A stretch of DNA of 64,000 nucleotides. It comes from Methylobacterium sp. R2-1 (GTDB lineage: Bacteria; Pseudomonadota; Alphaproteobacteria; Rhizobiales; Beijerinckiaceae). The notes under the pieces were generated by a model that did not search any database, was not told where the DNA came from, and saw only the letters and a program-made list of their open reading frames with translations. Location: NCBI RefSeq assembly GCF_014191355.1, contig NZ_JACHWM010000011.1, forward strand, positions 62,001-126,000, in the 5' to 3' direction. Within the stretch, counting starts at the first letter, position 1; the number at the start of each line of letters is the position of its first letter. The position numbers were made by a program, and so were the translations under genes. Shown one piece after another: positions 8,830 to 21,716 of the stretch.

Positions 8830-9507
8830 ATGAATAGAATTGAGCCCAGTATCGGGATCAGCCGCCGCTACCTTCACGATGAGGTCGCGGACCGGATGCG
8901 CGAATTGATCAATGAGGGTGAACTGGAACCGCGGGCACGCGTCAACGAGAGCGAGCTGACCGAACGGTTCGGGATTTCACGCACGCCTCTGCGGGAAGCG
9001 ATCAAGATCCTCGCGACCGAAGGCCTCTTGGAACTGCTGCCCAACCGCGGCGCGCGCGTCGCGAGCATCTCGCGCAACGAGCTCGAGGAGATGATCGAGG
9101 TCGTCGCCGGGCTGGAAGCAACCGCCTGCGAACTCGCCTGCCGGTCGATCACTGAGGATGAGCTGGGCACGATCGAGGCGATGCACCGGGACATGGTTAC
9201 GGCGTGGCAGGCCCGCGACGAGGCGAACTATTTCCGCCTCAACCGTGAGATCCACGAGGCCATCATGCTGGCCAGTCGCAATTCCAAGTTGCGGAGCCTC
9301 TATCTCGGCCTCACCGGCCGCATCCAGCGTTCCCGCTACAGCGCTCACCAGACCGAGGCGCAGTGGGCGCAGGCAGTCGAGGAACACGAGCAGATGATCC
9401 CGCTGCTGCGTGCGCGCGATGGCGACGGCCTCGCCGCGCTGATGCGCCGGCACATCCGTGCGAAGAAGCCGGTCATCGCCGCGATGTACGGCGAAGAGGG
9501 GAACTGA
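8830..9507 (+). CDS. GntR-family transcriptional regulator, FadR/FCD subfamily
   Basis: Protein of 225 residues. The N-terminal winged helix (residues ~12-80) shows ESELTERFGISRTPLREAIK and the wing LLELLPNRGARVASI. The C-terminal all-helical FCD ligand domain carries Asp/His positions such as REIHEAIM near residue 140 and EEHEQM near 190 that bind metal in this subfamily. ATG 8830 is preferred because of the GAGAG site at 8821; an upstream in-frame start at 8788 exists. It probably senses an organic acid and regulates the divergent aldolase and/or the downstream CoA genes. Confidence 0.87.
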   Translation: MNRIEPSIGISRRYLHDEVADRMRELINEGELEPRARVNESELTERFGISRTPLREAIKILATEGLLELLPNRGARVASISRNELEEMIEVVAGLEATACELACRSITEDELGTIEAMHRDMVTAWQARDEANYFRLNREIHEAIMLASRNSKLRSLYLGLTGRIQRSRYSAHQTEAQWAQAVEEHEQMIPLLRARDGDGLAALMRRHIRAKKPVIAAMYGEEGN

Positions 9508-9526
9508 GGCGCGTTTTTCCCAGCGC

Positions 9527-9601
9527 CGTCATCGCGAGGTGAAGCGGAAGCGAGCGGAGGCTGCGCAGCGTCCGGGACGAGGCGCAACGCTCGCGATGAC
9601 G
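9527..9601. repeat. REP-like inverted repeat element
   Basis: Twelve-base perfect inverted termini (9527-9538 and 9590-9601) enclose a purine-rich core with GAAGCGGAAGCGAGCGGAGG. The end motif CGTCATCGCGAG followed by GAAGC-type repeats resembles a dispersed intergenic element of alphaproteobacteria (the CGTCATTGCGAG...GAAGC class). Located between the convergent GntR and crotonase-like genes. Confidence 0.55.
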
Positions 9602-9614
9602 AAGAGCGATCGTC

Positions 9615-10439
9615 TCATCGGCCCTTGAAGTTCGGCGGGCGTTTTCCGAGGAAGGCTTCCATGCCCTCGCGGAAATCCTCGCTCATGTAGGTCATCAGGA
9701 TCAGGTCGTCGCCGGGCCGTTCGCCCTCCACGGCCTCCGCTGCGCCTTCCTCGGCGATGCGGCGCAGGCCCTCCTTCGTCGCCTGGAGGGTGAGTGGCGC
9801 ATGGCTCGCGAGCAGGGCGGCGAGCGCGTCGGCGCGGGTTGCGACGGCCGCGGCATCCTCCACCACCTCGTTGACCAGGCCGATCGCGAGGGCCTCCTGT
9901 GCCTCGACGAGCCGGGCGGTGAACAGGATGTCCTTCACCCGCGGCGCCCCGATAAGGTTCGCCAGCCGCCTCATGGTGTTCTGCGACAGGCAGTTGCCGA
10001 GCGTGCGGGCGATGGGAAAACCGAAGCGGGCATCGCGGCTGGCGATGCGCATGTCGCAGGCGGCGGCGATTGCCGCGCCGCCCCCGGTGCAGGCCCCGGC
10101 GATCGCCGCGATGGTCGGAACCCGGAGCCGCTCCAACCCGCCGAGCACCCGGTCAATGAAACGCTCGTAGCCGATCGCGTCCTCCGGTTTGCTGAAGCTG
10201 CGGAACTGAGCGATGTCGGTGCCCGCGGCGAACGCCTTGTCGCCGGCGCCGGTGATGATCACGGCCTTGATCGCGCGATCCGCCTCGATCCGCTCGCACA
10301 GCTCGACCAGCCCGCGATACATGGCGAAGGTGAGCGCGTTGCGCGCCTTCGGCCGGTTGAGGGTGATGCGGGCGATGCCTGCCGCGTCCACCGCGAAGAG
10401 CAGTTCGTCGGTCGAGGCGGTCTCGGCGTCAGCGTTCAT
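9615..10439 (-). CDS. Enoyl-CoA hydratase/isomerase (crotonase) family protein
   Basis: Protein of 274 residues with the crotonase fold: ITLNRPKARNALT near residue 25, the oxyanion-hole segment GDKAFAAGTDIAQF near 70 and GACTGGGAAIAAACDMRIA near 118. Where classical hydratases carry catalytic glutamates (GGGCE and PEI/PEL), this protein has Ala (GGGAA) and Ile (FGFPI). It is therefore unlikely to be a standard hydratase; an isomerase, hydrolase or other CoA-ester activity is possible. ATG 10439 is 25 bp downstream of the CoA-transferase gene, with which it forms an operon. Confidence 0.85.
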   Translation of the reverse strand: MNADAETASTDELLFAVDAAGIARITLNRPKARNALTFAMYRGLVELCERIEADRAIKAVIITGAGDKAFAAGTDIAQFRSFSKPEDAIGYERFIDRVLGGLERLRVPTIAAIAGACTGGGAAIAAACDMRIASRDARFGFPIARTLGNCLSQNTMRRLANLIGAPRVKDILFTARLVEAQEALAIGLVNEVVEDAAAVATRADALAALLASHAPLTLQATKEGLRRIAEEGAAEAVEGERPGDDLILMTYMSEDFREGMEAFLGKRPPNFKGR

Positions 10440-10464
10440 GAAGCGGTCCCTCGTCAAGCGTCTC

Positions 10465-11685
10465 TCAGGCCGTCGTCTCGCGTACGACGCCCCGGGCGAT
10501 CCAATCGTCGATCGCCGCCCCGTCATAGCCGGCTTGAGCCAAGATGGCGCGGCTATGCTCGCCGAGCAGCGGCGCGGGGCCGTGCACGCGCCCCGGCGTC
10601 GCCGAGAACTTCACCGGCAGGCCGAGCGTGCTCATCCGTCCGGCGCGGGTGTGCTCGACCTCGACCACCATCTCGCGGGCGCGCGCCTGAGGGTCGGCCT
10701 GCATGGCCAGCACGTCGAGCACGGGGCCAGCCGGCACACCGCCGGCCTCGAGTCTCGCAAGCCAATCGGCGGAGGGCGCGTTACGGAAATGCGGGGCCAG
10801 GGCCGCGGCCAGCGCCTCACGGTTCTCCATGCGGTCGCGATTGGCCGAGAAGCGCGGATCGGCGGCGAGATCCTCGGCGCCGAGCACCGCGAGCAGGCGC
10901 AGCCAGTTGGTCTGGTTGGCGGCACCGATGGTGATCCAGCCATCCGCCGTCTCGAACGCTTCGTAGGGCGCATTCAGCGGATGGGCCGAGCCCATCGGCC
11001 CCGGCGCCACTCCGGTCGCCATGGCGATGGCCGACTGCCAGTAGGTGAGGGTGATGCCGGCCTCGAACAGCGAGGTATCGACCACCTGCCCCTGACCCGT
11101 CTTCAGCTTGTGGACGTGGGCGGCGAGAACGCCCATCGCCGCCAGGATGCCGGCGGTGATGTCGGTGACCGGCGGACCACATTTCATCGGCGGACGGCCC
11201 GGCCCCTCGCCGGTGATGCTCATCAGCCCGCTCATACCCTGCGCCACGAGGTCGAATCCCGCCCGTTCGGCGTAGGGCCCCGAGCGGCCGAAGCCGGAGA
11301 GCGAGCAGTAGATCAGCCCTGGAAATTCCTGTCTGAGAACCTCGTAGCCGAGGCCGAGGCGCTCCATCGTGCCGGCGCGGTAATTCTCGATCAGCACGTC
11401 CGCGTCGGCGAGCAGGCGGCGAAGAATCGCCTTGCCGTCCGCGCTCTTGAGGTCGAGGGCGATGCCGCGCTTGCCGCGGTTCATCATCATGTATGCGGCG
11501 CTCTCGCCCTCGATCGCGGGCGGGACCGAGCGGCGGGTGTCGTCGCCGCCCTCGATCTTCTCGACCTTGATGACCTCGGCGCCCATGTCGCCGAGCATCA
11601 ACCCGCAGACCGGCCCGGCCATGATGTGGGCCAGTTCGACGACCTTCACGCCGGCCAGGGGGCCGGACTTGCTGGCTTCCGGCAT
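10465..11685 (-). CDS. Class III (CaiB/BaiF) CoA-transferase
   Basis: Protein of 406 residues. Family III features are GVKVVELAHIMAGP at the start, GAEVIKVEKIEGGDDTR near residue 35, NRGKRGIALDLK near 70, the catalytic Asp region DVLIENYRAGTMERLG near 92, and GITAGILAA-type and GPINTL-like blocks later. It moves CoA between a CoA thioester and a free acid. ATG 11685 gives the family N-terminus; the open frame continues upstream without support. It is the first gene of a two-gene operon with the crotonase-like protein, suggesting acid activation and breakdown. Confidence 0.9.
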   Translation of the reverse strand: MPEASKSGPLAGVKVVELAHIMAGPVCGLMLGDMGAEVIKVEKIEGGDDTRRSVPPAIEGESAAYMMMNRGKRGIALDLKSADGKAILRRLLADADVLIENYRAGTMERLGLGYEVLRQEFPGLIYCSLSGFGRSGPYAERAGFDLVAQGMSGLMSITGEGPGRPPMKCGPPVTDITAGILAAMGVLAAHVHKLKTGQGQVVDTSLFEAGITLTYWQSAIAMATGVAPGPMGSAHPLNAPYEAFETADGWITIGAANQTNWLRLLAVLGAEDLAADPRFSANRDRMENREALAAALAPHFRNAPSADWLARLEAGGVPAGPVLDVLAMQADPQARAREMVVEVEHTRAGRMSTLGLPVKFSATPGRVHGPAPLLGEHSRAILAQAGYDGAAIDDWIARGVVRETTA

Positions 11686-12030
11686 CGCCTCAGACACGCT
11701 TCGCAACGGATCCGCACGCAGAAGGCGAGTTGGACGGCCCATCGGATGCCTGCCACCGACCCATCGAACGAATCTCCCTTCGGACACGAGCCGCCCCGAG
11801 ACAGCGACCGTTCGGCCGCCGAGCTCGGCTGTGCCTGCTCGCATTTTGAATTGGTTTTACGGGCCGTCCGGCGGCTGAGGCAACCGATTTTGAATGCGAT
11901 CTTCGTGGAGGAAACAGGAAGCGGGGCACATTCGACGGAGGCCATGGAACGCCTTCGCCGGCTCCCGGTTGTCGGCGAAAGCGTGGCCGTCGGGGTGTCT
12001 CCCTTTCCGGCCCTGTAAGCGGAGGGATCG
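11686..12030. other. Intergenic region, divergent promoters expected
   Basis: 345 bp between the CoA-transferase start (minus) and a secreted-protein start (plus). It includes a locally AT-richer stretch around 11840-11900 that could hold promoters. I see no gene, RNA or clear operator. A purine-rich AGCGGAGGGATCG ribosome-binding site ends the region in front of ATG 12031. Confidence 0.5.
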
Positions 12031-12498
12031 ATGCGCGGGTTGAGGACGGCACTCGGACTTGCGGCGGCACTCGCGGTGACAGCGACGGGGATGGCATTGG
12101 CGGATGCGTCCTGCGCCCGCCGGATCGTCAACAAGTCCGGCTACATTGCCCTCGTCAGCCGGGACGGCGGTCCCTGGGTCGCGGTGCGGCCGGGCCGCTC
12201 GCAGACAATCAACTATTATCAGTCCGGACGCATCGACGTGGCTCTGACCTGCGGCCCCGGCGCTCTGCCGGAGCAGGCCGCCTATCGGGCGAGCTACGAC
12301 ACGGTGGCGATCATCGACCGCTGCTACATCCGCTTCGGCGACGGCTTCTTCGAGGAGCAGCTCGGCGGCGGCTTCATCGGCCGGAAGGATACGGGGCCGC
12401 TCGCCCTCAACAATCCGCGCCAGGGCGACCTCGTCGTCGGGCCGCAGGCCGGCGCCTGCCCGGCGATCGAGCGCGGGGCGATCAGCGCCCGCTATTAG
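12031..12498 (+). CDS. Secreted protein of unknown function with four cysteines
   Basis: Protein of 155 residues with a Sec signal peptide (residues 1-25, ending GMALA). The mature part has Cys in DASCARR, LTCGPG, DRCYIRF and GACPAI, which could form two disulfides in the periplasm. Aromatic and Gly-rich strands suggest a small beta fold. A strong ribosome-binding site (GGAGGG) precedes ATG 12031. I recognise no family. It is 67 bp upstream of the FKBP isomerase, another exported protein, and may be co-transcribed. Confidence 0.7.
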   Translation: MRGLRTALGLAAALAVTATGMALADASCARRIVNKSGYIALVSRDGGPWVAVRPGRSQTINYYQSGRIDVALTCGPGALPEQAAYRASYDTVAIIDRCYIRFGDGFFEEQLGGGFIGRKDTGPLALNNPRQGDLVVGPQAGACPAIERGAISARY

Positions 12499-12565
12499 CC
12501 TTGCAGCCGGGCGCGTGTTAACCCGCGCGCCCCGTCGTCAGCGACGACGCGCCGAGACGAGATTC

Positions 12566-12988
12566 ATGCGCTCGATTCTTCCCCTAGCCGGAGCCATCGC
12601 CCTCGCCATGACCAGTGCCGCTTCCGCCGCCCAACCCGTCACGCTGCCTTCGGGCCTCAGCTACACCGACGAAGTGGTCGGCACCGGCCCCGAGCCGAAG
12701 TCCGGCCAGCAGGTCACCGTCCACTATACCGGCTGGCTCGATGAGGGCGGCGGGAAGCGGGGCAAGAAGTTCGATTCCTCCCGCGACCGCGGTCAACCCT
12801 TCTCCTTCACCATCGGTGCGGGCCAAGTGATCCGCGGCTGGGACGAGGGCGTCGCCACGATGAAGGCCGGCGGCCGCCGCATCCTGACGATCCCGCCGGA
12901 TCTCGGCTACGGCGCCCGTGGCGCCGGCGGCGTGATCCCGCCGAACGCCACGCTGATCTTCGACGTCGAGCTGATCGGCTCGCGCTGA
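12566..12988 (+). CDS. FKBP-type peptidyl-prolyl cis-trans isomerase, exported
   Basis: Protein of 140 residues: signal peptide (residues 1-22, ASAA end) followed by one FKBP domain. Core motifs are VTVHYTGWL near residue 55, [13 protein letters not shown] near 72, IRGWDEGV near 92 and the C-terminal [23 protein letters not shown], with most active-site aromatics kept (Tyr, Phe, Trp). It should catalyse proline isomerisation during periplasmic protein folding. ATG 12566 is preferred over an upstream in-frame ATG (12515), which would put an Arg-rich stretch before the signal. Confidence 0.92.
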   Translation: MRSILPLAGAIALAMTSAASAAQPVTLPSGLSYTDEVVGTGPEPKSGQQVTVHYTGWLDEGGGKRGKKFDSSRDRGQPFSFTIGAGQVIRGWDEGVATMKAGGRRILTIPPDLGYGARGAGGVIPPNATLIFDVELIGSR

Positions 12989-13013
12989 TCTCGCGCTGAT
13001 CGCAGCATCCCCT

Positions 13014-13035
13014 CCGGTGCCCCTGCGGGCGCCGG
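13014..13035. terminator. Hairpin between convergent genes
   Basis: An 8-bp GC-rich stem (13014-13021 with 13028-13035, one G-U pair, 6-base loop) lies between the ends of the FKBP and PfkB-family genes. There is no T-run, so it would be a weak or Rho-assisted terminator. Confidence 0.35.
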
Positions 13036-13054
13036 ATCCCGTGAGCGAAGGTCC

Positions 13055-14068
13055 TCAGACCAGCTTGTGCTCGCGCGCCAGCGCCAGGAGGTCGCGCTGC
13101 GGCCGGGCGCCGATATGCTCGATGACCTCGGCTGCTGCGAGCGCACCGAGACGGGCCGAGGCCACGTAGTCGATGCCGCGGGTGTAGCCGGCGAGGAAGC
13201 CCGCCGCGAACAGGTCGCCGGCCCCCGTGGTGTCGATCACCTCGCGCACCGGGAAGGCGTCCACCGCCCGCACCTCGCCGCCGCGCACCACCAGTGCGCC
13301 CTTTGACGAGCGGGTAACGAGGCCGAGCAGGTGCGTGCCCTTGACGCCGCGCTCCTCGCGAAGGGCCGCGACGGCCGCTTCCGGATCATCGGTCTGATAG
13401 AGGCTCTGCAACTCGCCGATATTGGCGAACAGGATGTCGATGCTGCCGTTGCGGATGAGTTCGAGGAACTCCTCGCGATAGCGCCCGACGCAGAAGGCGT
13501 CCGACAGGGTCAGCGCCACGGCATTGCCGGCCGAATGCGCCACCTTCACCGCCTTGCGGAACGCGTCCTTGGCGGCCGGCGGGTCCCACAGATAGCCTTC
13601 GAGATAGGTGACGCGGGCCGAGCGCACGGTCGCCTCGTCCACGTCGTCGGGCGAGAGGCCCTGGCAGGCGCCGAGATAGGTGTTCATGGTGCGCTCGCCG
13701 TCGGGCGTCACCAGGATGAAGCAGCGGGCGGTGGCCGGGCCGTCGCTGGCCGGCGGCACCTCGAACCGCACCCCGGTCGCCTTCAAGTCGTGGCTGAACA
13801 GCCGGCCGAGTTCGTCCTCGTGCACCTTGCCGACGAAGCCGGTCTTGGCGCCGAGCAAAGCCGCGCCGACGGCGGTGTTGGCTCCCGAACCGCCGGAAAC
13901 GACGGTGGCCGGCCCCATCACCTCGAAAAGGTTCTCGGCCCGCGGCTCGTCGATGAGCTGCATCGCGCCCTTCGCCACGCCCTGCTGGACAAGGAAATCC
14001 TCGTCGGCATGGGCAATGAGATCGACGATGGCGTTGCCGAGGACGAGGAGGTCGAGGGATTGGGACAT
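13055..14068 (-). CDS. PfkB-family sugar/nucleoside kinase, adenosine-kinase-like
   Basis: Protein of 337 residues of the ribokinase/PfkB superfamily. It starts with LDLLVLGNAIVDLIA and has VSGGSGANTAVGAALLG (substrate lid) near residue 58, GFVGKVHEDELG near 76 and the PfkB signature DTTGAGDLFAAGFLAGY near 290, with catalytic Asp in GAGD. The length and start resemble the alphaproteobacterial adenosine kinase-like group, but the substrate is not proven. ATG 14068 puts the first strand at the N-terminus. Convergent with the FKBP gene. Confidence 0.85.
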   Translation of the reverse strand: MSQSLDLLVLGNAIVDLIAHADEDFLVQQGVAKGAMQLIDEPRAENLFEVMGPATVVSGGSGANTAVGAALLGAKTGFVGKVHEDELGRLFSHDLKATGVRFEVPPASDGPATARCFILVTPDGERTMNTYLGACQGLSPDDVDEATVRSARVTYLEGYLWDPPAAKDAFRKAVKVAHSAGNAVALTLSDAFCVGRYREEFLELIRNGSIDILFANIGELQSLYQTDDPEAAVAALREERGVKGTHLLGLVTRSSKGALVVRGGEVRAVDAFPVREVIDTTGAGDLFAAGFLAGYTRGIDYVASARLGALAAAEVIEHIGARPQRDLLALAREHKLV

Positions 14069-14431
14069 CGGGCCGTCCGGTCTCGCGTGACAGATGGGCC
14101 GGGCCTGTCGCACCCCGCTCGACAAGCGTCAAGCAAAGGCCGCCTCAAGGCTCCGCGAACAGGGCGGTCTGGGCAGCGAACTTCGTTTCGACATGCCGAA
14201 CGCATTGGGACGGCATCGATACGATCGCGCCATCAACGAGTTCGTAGCGCCCAGGCCGTCACTCGGCCCAGTCGATGAACTAAACGACGGTCCTACGATG
14301 GGCGGGCGAACCGTGCATTCCAGTGCGGCTATCACACGCCCCGATGCGCGCGAAGGTTGTCGTCCGCTGCCCTTATCGGCCGATGGGACCCAGGCGGAAC
14401 GGACCTCGTTCCCGCATCCACGATACTGACA
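14069..14431. other. Intergenic region with no recognisable gene
   Basis: 363 bp between the kinase start and the end of a small minus-strand secreted-protein gene. Open frames here are short and have no ribosome-binding site or family features. It probably contains the kinase promoter; no RNA or repeat seen. Confidence 0.5.
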
Positions 14432-17315
<2,884 letters not shown>

Positions 17316-17366
17316 TTCCCCGACGAGCCTTGACCCCGCGCCTCCCGCGGCGCAATCCGTGCCCCG

Positions 17367-17772
<406 letters not shown>

Positions 17773-18230
17773 ACCCGGCGCTCCCGAAGAGTCCATGAAG
17801 AGTGCTTTCCAAATTCGGCACGGCGAAGTGCTTCTTGAACTTCGCAAAATGAACGGCTGCGAGTCCGGTGCCGGCGCATGAGTTGCCGTTCGCTCGGCGG
17901 GTAAACCTCAAGAAAACGCGCGCTCCATTGACGCTCGGTTAACCTTGATGCGGTCAGATCAGAGCAGCCTGCATGGTCAAGCTCGTTGACGCGTTTCGAG
18001 GGCCCATGTTACCCCGAGCCATCCCGTTGACGCCCTATTCTGGATCGGCCAACACTCGCTCAGGTTGCCTCGCGGGACTGCGCGCGCATGGCCGGAGCCG
18101 CTCGCGGATCGGCGTCGCCACATCCGATCGGGCCGCCGTGCGGTCCGTCCACTCAGCAGGCCCTCATGACTCGTCCCTCGCCGGATGGCGCCCGAGCTTT
18201 CTCCGGATTCCGCGAGAGCGCCGCGGGGCA
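17773..18230. other. Region upstream of the dcw cluster, no mraZ
   Basis: 458 bp between rnpB and rsmH. In many bacteria mraZ sits here; nothing resembling MraZ is seen in any frame. The rsmH frame is open back to 17973, but that translation has no family similarity. The region probably contains the rsmH promoter and leader. Confidence 0.55.
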
Positions 18231-19322
18231 ATGCCGATGAGCCGGACGCCTCGCACGGTGAAAGCCGAGACGTCGAAGGCTGGGCCGTCGAAGGCTGGGA
18301 CGTCGACGGCCGAGCCCGTCCGTCACATTCCCGTTCTTCTCGCCGAGGTTCTCGCCGCGCTCACCCTCGACCGTCCGGGCCTCGCCGTGGACGGCACCTT
18401 CGGTGCCGGCGGCTACACCCGCGCGCTCCTCGATGCCGCTCCCGAGATCCAAGTGATCGCCATCGACCGCGATCCCACCGCGATCCGGTCCGGCGCCGGT
18501 CTCCTGGACGCGTCCGCGGGCCGTCTGCGACTGGTCCAGGGCCGCTTCGGCGATCTCGATACCCTGATCGCCGAGCAGGACGAAGCGCAGGCCGATTGGG
18601 TGGTGCTCGATATCGGCGTGTCCTCGATGCAGCTCGACGAGGCGCAGCGCGGTTTCTCGTTCCGCCACGACGGACCGCTCGACATGCGCATGGGCGGCGA
18701 CGGCCCGAGCGCGGCCGATCTCCTGAACGGCGAGGAGGAGGCAACGATTGCCGACATCCTCTACCATTTCGGCGAGGAGCGCCGCTCGCGAGCCGTGGCC
18801 CGCGCCATCGTCGAGGCGCGCCGCCGCGCCCCGATCGAGTCGACGGCGCAGCTCGCCGAGCTCATCGCTGGCGTGGTGCGGCCCGAACCCGGCAGCCCGA
18901 TCCATCCGGCGACCCGCAGCTTCCAGGGCCTGCGAATCGCGGTGAACGACGAACTCGGGGAATTGGTTCGCGGCCTCCACGCCGCCGAGCGGGTGCTCAA
19001 GCCCGGCGGCCGGCTCGCCGTGGTGACGTTCCATTCGCTGGAAGACCGCATCGTGAAGCAGTTCTTTTCCGCCCGCAGCGGCCGGGCGGCGCAGGCCTCC
19101 CGCCACCTGCCCGGCGTCGAGCGGCCGGCGCCCAAGAGCTTCCGGCTCGTGACCAAGGGTCCGGTCCTGCCCTCGCAGGCGGAGACGGACGTCAATCCGC
19201 GGGCGCGTTCGGCCAAGCTGCGCGCCGGCGAGCGGACCGACGCACCGGCGCCGCCGCCGCTGAGCGCCATCGAAACGCTGGCGAGCCTGCCGGCTCCGCA
19301 GGGACGGGTGGCACGGCGATGA
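18231..19322 (+). CDS. rsmH: 16S rRNA m4C1402 methyltransferase
   Basis: Protein of 363 residues that N4-methylates C1402 of 16S rRNA using SAM. After a disordered Lys/Thr/Ala-rich N-terminus containing a degenerate repeat ([11 protein letters not shown]) it begins the family core: [10 protein letters not shown], the SAM site [14 protein letters not shown] near residue 55, [18 protein letters not shown] near 125, [15 protein letters not shown] near 225 and [12 protein letters not shown] near 265. ATG 18231 or 18237 are possible starts. First gene of the dcw cluster; its stop overlaps the next start (ATGA). Confidence 0.95.
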   Translation: MPMSRTPRTVKAETSKAGPSKAGTSTAEPVRHIPVLLAEVLAALTLDRPGLAVDGTFGAGGYTRALLDAAPEIQVIAIDRDPTAIRSGAGLLDASAGRLRLVQGRFGDLDTLIAEQDEAQADWVVLDIGVSSMQLDEAQRGFSFRHDGPLDMRMGGDGPSAADLLNGEEEATIADILYHFGEERRSRAVARAIVEARRRAPIESTAQLAELIAGVVRPEPGSPIHPATRSFQGLRIAVNDELGELVRGLHAAERVLKPGGRLAVVTFHSLEDRIVKQFFSARSGRAAQASRHLPGVERPAPKSFRLVTKGPVLPSQAETDVNPRARSAKLRAGERTDAPAPPPLSAIETLASLPAPQGRVARR

Positions 19323-19750
19323 TCCGGCTTCTCAACGTGCTGGCGATCGTCGGCCTGATCGGCTCGGCGGTCTACGCCTACTCGATCAAGTACGACACGC
19401 TCTATCAGGCCGGGCAGGTCTCCAAGCTGAAGACGGCTCTGCACAAGGAGCGGCAGGCCATCGCGGTGCTGCGCGCCGAGTGGCAGCTCCTGACTCGGCC
19501 CGACCGGCTCCAGGCAGCGGTCGAACGTCATCTGACCCTCGAGCCCATCGGCGACGGGCATCTCGCCCGCCTCTCCGATCTGCCGAACCGGCCCGACCGG
19601 GGCGACGAGATCGGCCGTCTCCTGGCCTCCACGGCGACCCCGACCGTGACGCCGAAGGACAAGCCGTCCAGCACCCGCGACGAGCCGCGCACAACGGGCT
19701 CGGTCACCACCCGCACCGTCTCCACCCGTCCACCGACGGCCTCGAGGTAG
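19319..19750 (+). CDS. ftsL: FtsL-like cell-division protein
   Basis: Protein of 143 residues with one N-terminal membrane helix (residues ~3-22), then a coiled-coil segment ([23 protein letters not shown], heptad-like) and the [13 protein letters not shown] motif found at the base of FtsL periplasmic coils. A Thr/Ser/Pro-rich tail follows. It bridges the divisome to FtsI/FtsW. Sequence conservation of FtsL is low; the identification rests on topology, the motif and position between rsmH and ftsI. Start overlaps the rsmH stop by 4 bp. Confidence 0.83.
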   Translation: MIRLLNVLAIVGLIGSAVYAYSIKYDTLYQAGQVSKLKTALHKERQAIAVLRAEWQLLTRPDRLQAAVERHLTLEPIGDGHLARLSDLPNRPDRGDEIGRLLASTATPTVTPKDKPSSTRDEPRTTGSVTTRTVSTRPPTASR

Positions 19751-19757
19751 CGTTCCC

Positions 19758-21659
19758 GTGTCCCAAGATCCGTCGCACGATCCGTCGCACGATCCATTGC
19801 CTGCTCCCTCGCTCGATCCTTCGCAGGAGGCGTCGGACGCGCTTGCGCCGGACATGACCGTCTCAGCGGCCATCCCGGCGGCGGATCCGGTTCCGGAGCG
19901 CGTGGTGAAGAGCGAGCCCCCGGCCTCGGCACTGACGCGGCTCGCAGGAATGATGTTCCGCCTCGCCATCGAGCGCTCCCACGCCCGCGTGGCGCTGGTC
20001 GGACTGGCCTTCACGGCAGTGTTCGTGACGATCAGCGTGCGGCTGATCGTGATGGCGGCGACTCCGGCCAGCAACAGCGACGAGCACCGCGTGGCGGCGG
20101 CCGCCACAACGACGATCCGCCCGGACATCATCGACCGCAACGGCGAGATCCTGGCCACCGACATCCGCACCGTCTCGGTCTTCGCCGAGCCGAAGCGGAT
20201 GGCGCGCACCTTCGACACCGATGAGGCGGTCGAGCTCCTGACCGCCGTGCTGCCGGAGCTGAACGCGGCAGAGCTGCGCGCCAAGCTGTCCTCGAAGAAA
20301 GGCTTCGTCTGGATCAAGCGCGAGATCACGCCGAAGCAGCAGCTCGAGGTTCACCGCCTCGGCATCCCCGGCGTCGGCTTCCTGCCCGACCACAAGCGCG
20401 TCTATCCGAACGGCGTCGCGGCGGCGCACATCATCGGCGCGACGAACCTCGACAATATCGGCATTGCGGGGATCGAGAAGTACATCGACAACCGCGGGAA
20501 CAAGGCGCTCAACGAGTTCGGGCTCGTCGCCAAGCAGACCGACCTCTCGCCGATCCAGCTCTCCCTCGACCTGCGCGCCCAGTTCGCCCTACGCGACGAG
20601 CTCGTGAAGGGCGTGGAGAAGTTCAAGGCCAAGGCCGGCGCCTCGATGATCCTCGACGTGACCACCGGCGAGGTCGTCGCGCTCGCCTCCTATCCGGATT
20701 TCGACCCCAACGAGCCGAAGGACGCCCTCTCGGACGACCGCATCAACCGGATGAATGTCGGCGTCTATGAGATGGGCTCGACCTTCAAGGCGATGACGCT
20801 CGCCATGGCGCTCGATTCCGGCAAGTACAACGTCAACTCGACCTTCGACACCCGCGGCGGCGTGCTGCACTGGGGCCGGCAGAAGATCCACGACTACCAC
20901 GCCACCGGCCGCGTGCTGACCATGCCGGAGGTGTTCACCCACTCCTCCAACATCGGCTCGGCCAAGATGGCGCTCGGCGTCGGTGTCCCCGGCCACCGCG
21001 CCTTCCTCAAGAAGATGGGCCTGCTCGACCGGATGCGCACCGAGCTGCCGGAATCGGCCGCGCCGATCCTTCCGCCGCGCTGGGCCGAGATCAACACCAT
21101 CACCATCGCCTTCGGCCACGGCATCGCGGTGGCGCCGATCCAGGCGGCGGCGGCGGTGGCGGCGATCGTCAACGGCGGCGACCTGATGACGCCGACCTTC
21201 CTCAAGACCGACGAGCCGACCGCGCGGGCCAAGGCCAGCCACGTGCTCAAGCCGGAGGCCAGCGAGGCGATGCGCTTCATCATGCGCCTCAACGCCACCG
21301 AGGGCTCGGCCAAGAAGGCGTCGATTCCGCTCTATTACGTCGGCGGCAAGACCGGCACGGCGGAGAAGGTCATCAACGGGCGCTACGCCAAGGACCGCCT
21401 GTTCACGACCTTCATGGCGGCAGCCCCAATGGATAAGCCGAAATACCTGTTCCTGACGATCATGGACGAGCCGCAGGGGCTGCCCGAGACCGGCGGCTAT
21501 GCCACGGCGGCCTACAATTCCGGCACGGTAACGGGCAAGATCATCGAGCGGGCCGCGCCGATCCTCGGACTGGCGCCGCGCTTCGACCCGCCGGTCAAGC
21601 CGTTCCCGCTGATGGTGAAGCTCGGCGCCTACCACGCGACGATGGTGGACGGGCAGTGA
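19758..21659 (+). CDS. ftsI: Division-specific peptidoglycan transpeptidase (PBP3)
   Basis: Protein of 633 residues, GTG start at 19758. It has a cytoplasmic N-terminal tail with short Asp-Pro-Ser repeats (a 12-base unit occurs twice at 19767-19790), one membrane helix (~75-97), a pedestal domain starting IRPDIIDRNGEILATD, and the transpeptidase domain. Active-site motifs are GSTFK (Ser341, Lys344), SSN at 396-398 and KTGTAEK (Lys531). It crosslinks septal peptidoglycan and is the target of several beta-lactams. Confidence 0.96.
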   Translation: MSQDPSHDPSHDPLPAPSLDPSQEASDALAPDMTVSAAIPAADPVPERVVKSEPPASALTRLAGMMFRLAIERSHARVALVGLAFTAVFVTISVRLIVMAATPASNSDEHRVAAAATTTIRPDIIDRNGEILATDIRTVSVFAEPKRMARTFDTDEAVELLTAVLPELNAAELRAKLSSKKGFVWIKREITPKQQLEVHRLGIPGVGFLPDHKRVYPNGVAAAHIIGATNLDNIGIAGIEKYIDNRGNKALNEFGLVAKQTDLSPIQLSLDLRAQFALRDELVKGVEKFKAKAGASMILDVTTGEVVALASYPDFDPNEPKDALSDDRINRMNVGVYEMGSTFKAMTLAMALDSGKYNVNSTFDTRGGVLHWGRQKIHDYHATGRVLTMPEVFTHSSNIGSAKMALGVGVPGHRAFLKKMGLLDRMRTELPESAAPILPPRWAEINTITIAFGHGIAVAPIQAAAAVAAIVNGGDLMTPTFLKTDEPTARAKASHVLKPEASEAMRFIMRLNATEGSAKKASIPLYYVGGKTGTAEKVINGRYAKDRLFTTFMAAAPMDKPKYLFLTIMDEPQGLPETGGYATAAYNSGTVTGKIIERAAPILGLAPRFDPPVKPFPLMVKLGAYHATMVDGQ

Positions 21660-21716
21660 CGGCATCCTGTACCCGGTCGGCCTGACCCGCACGGACGCTT
21701 CCGAGGACGTTTCCCC

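Noticed and set aside
17928..17960. TTGACG as a possible -35 box before rsmH
   Set aside because: No acceptable -10 element is found at the correct spacing.
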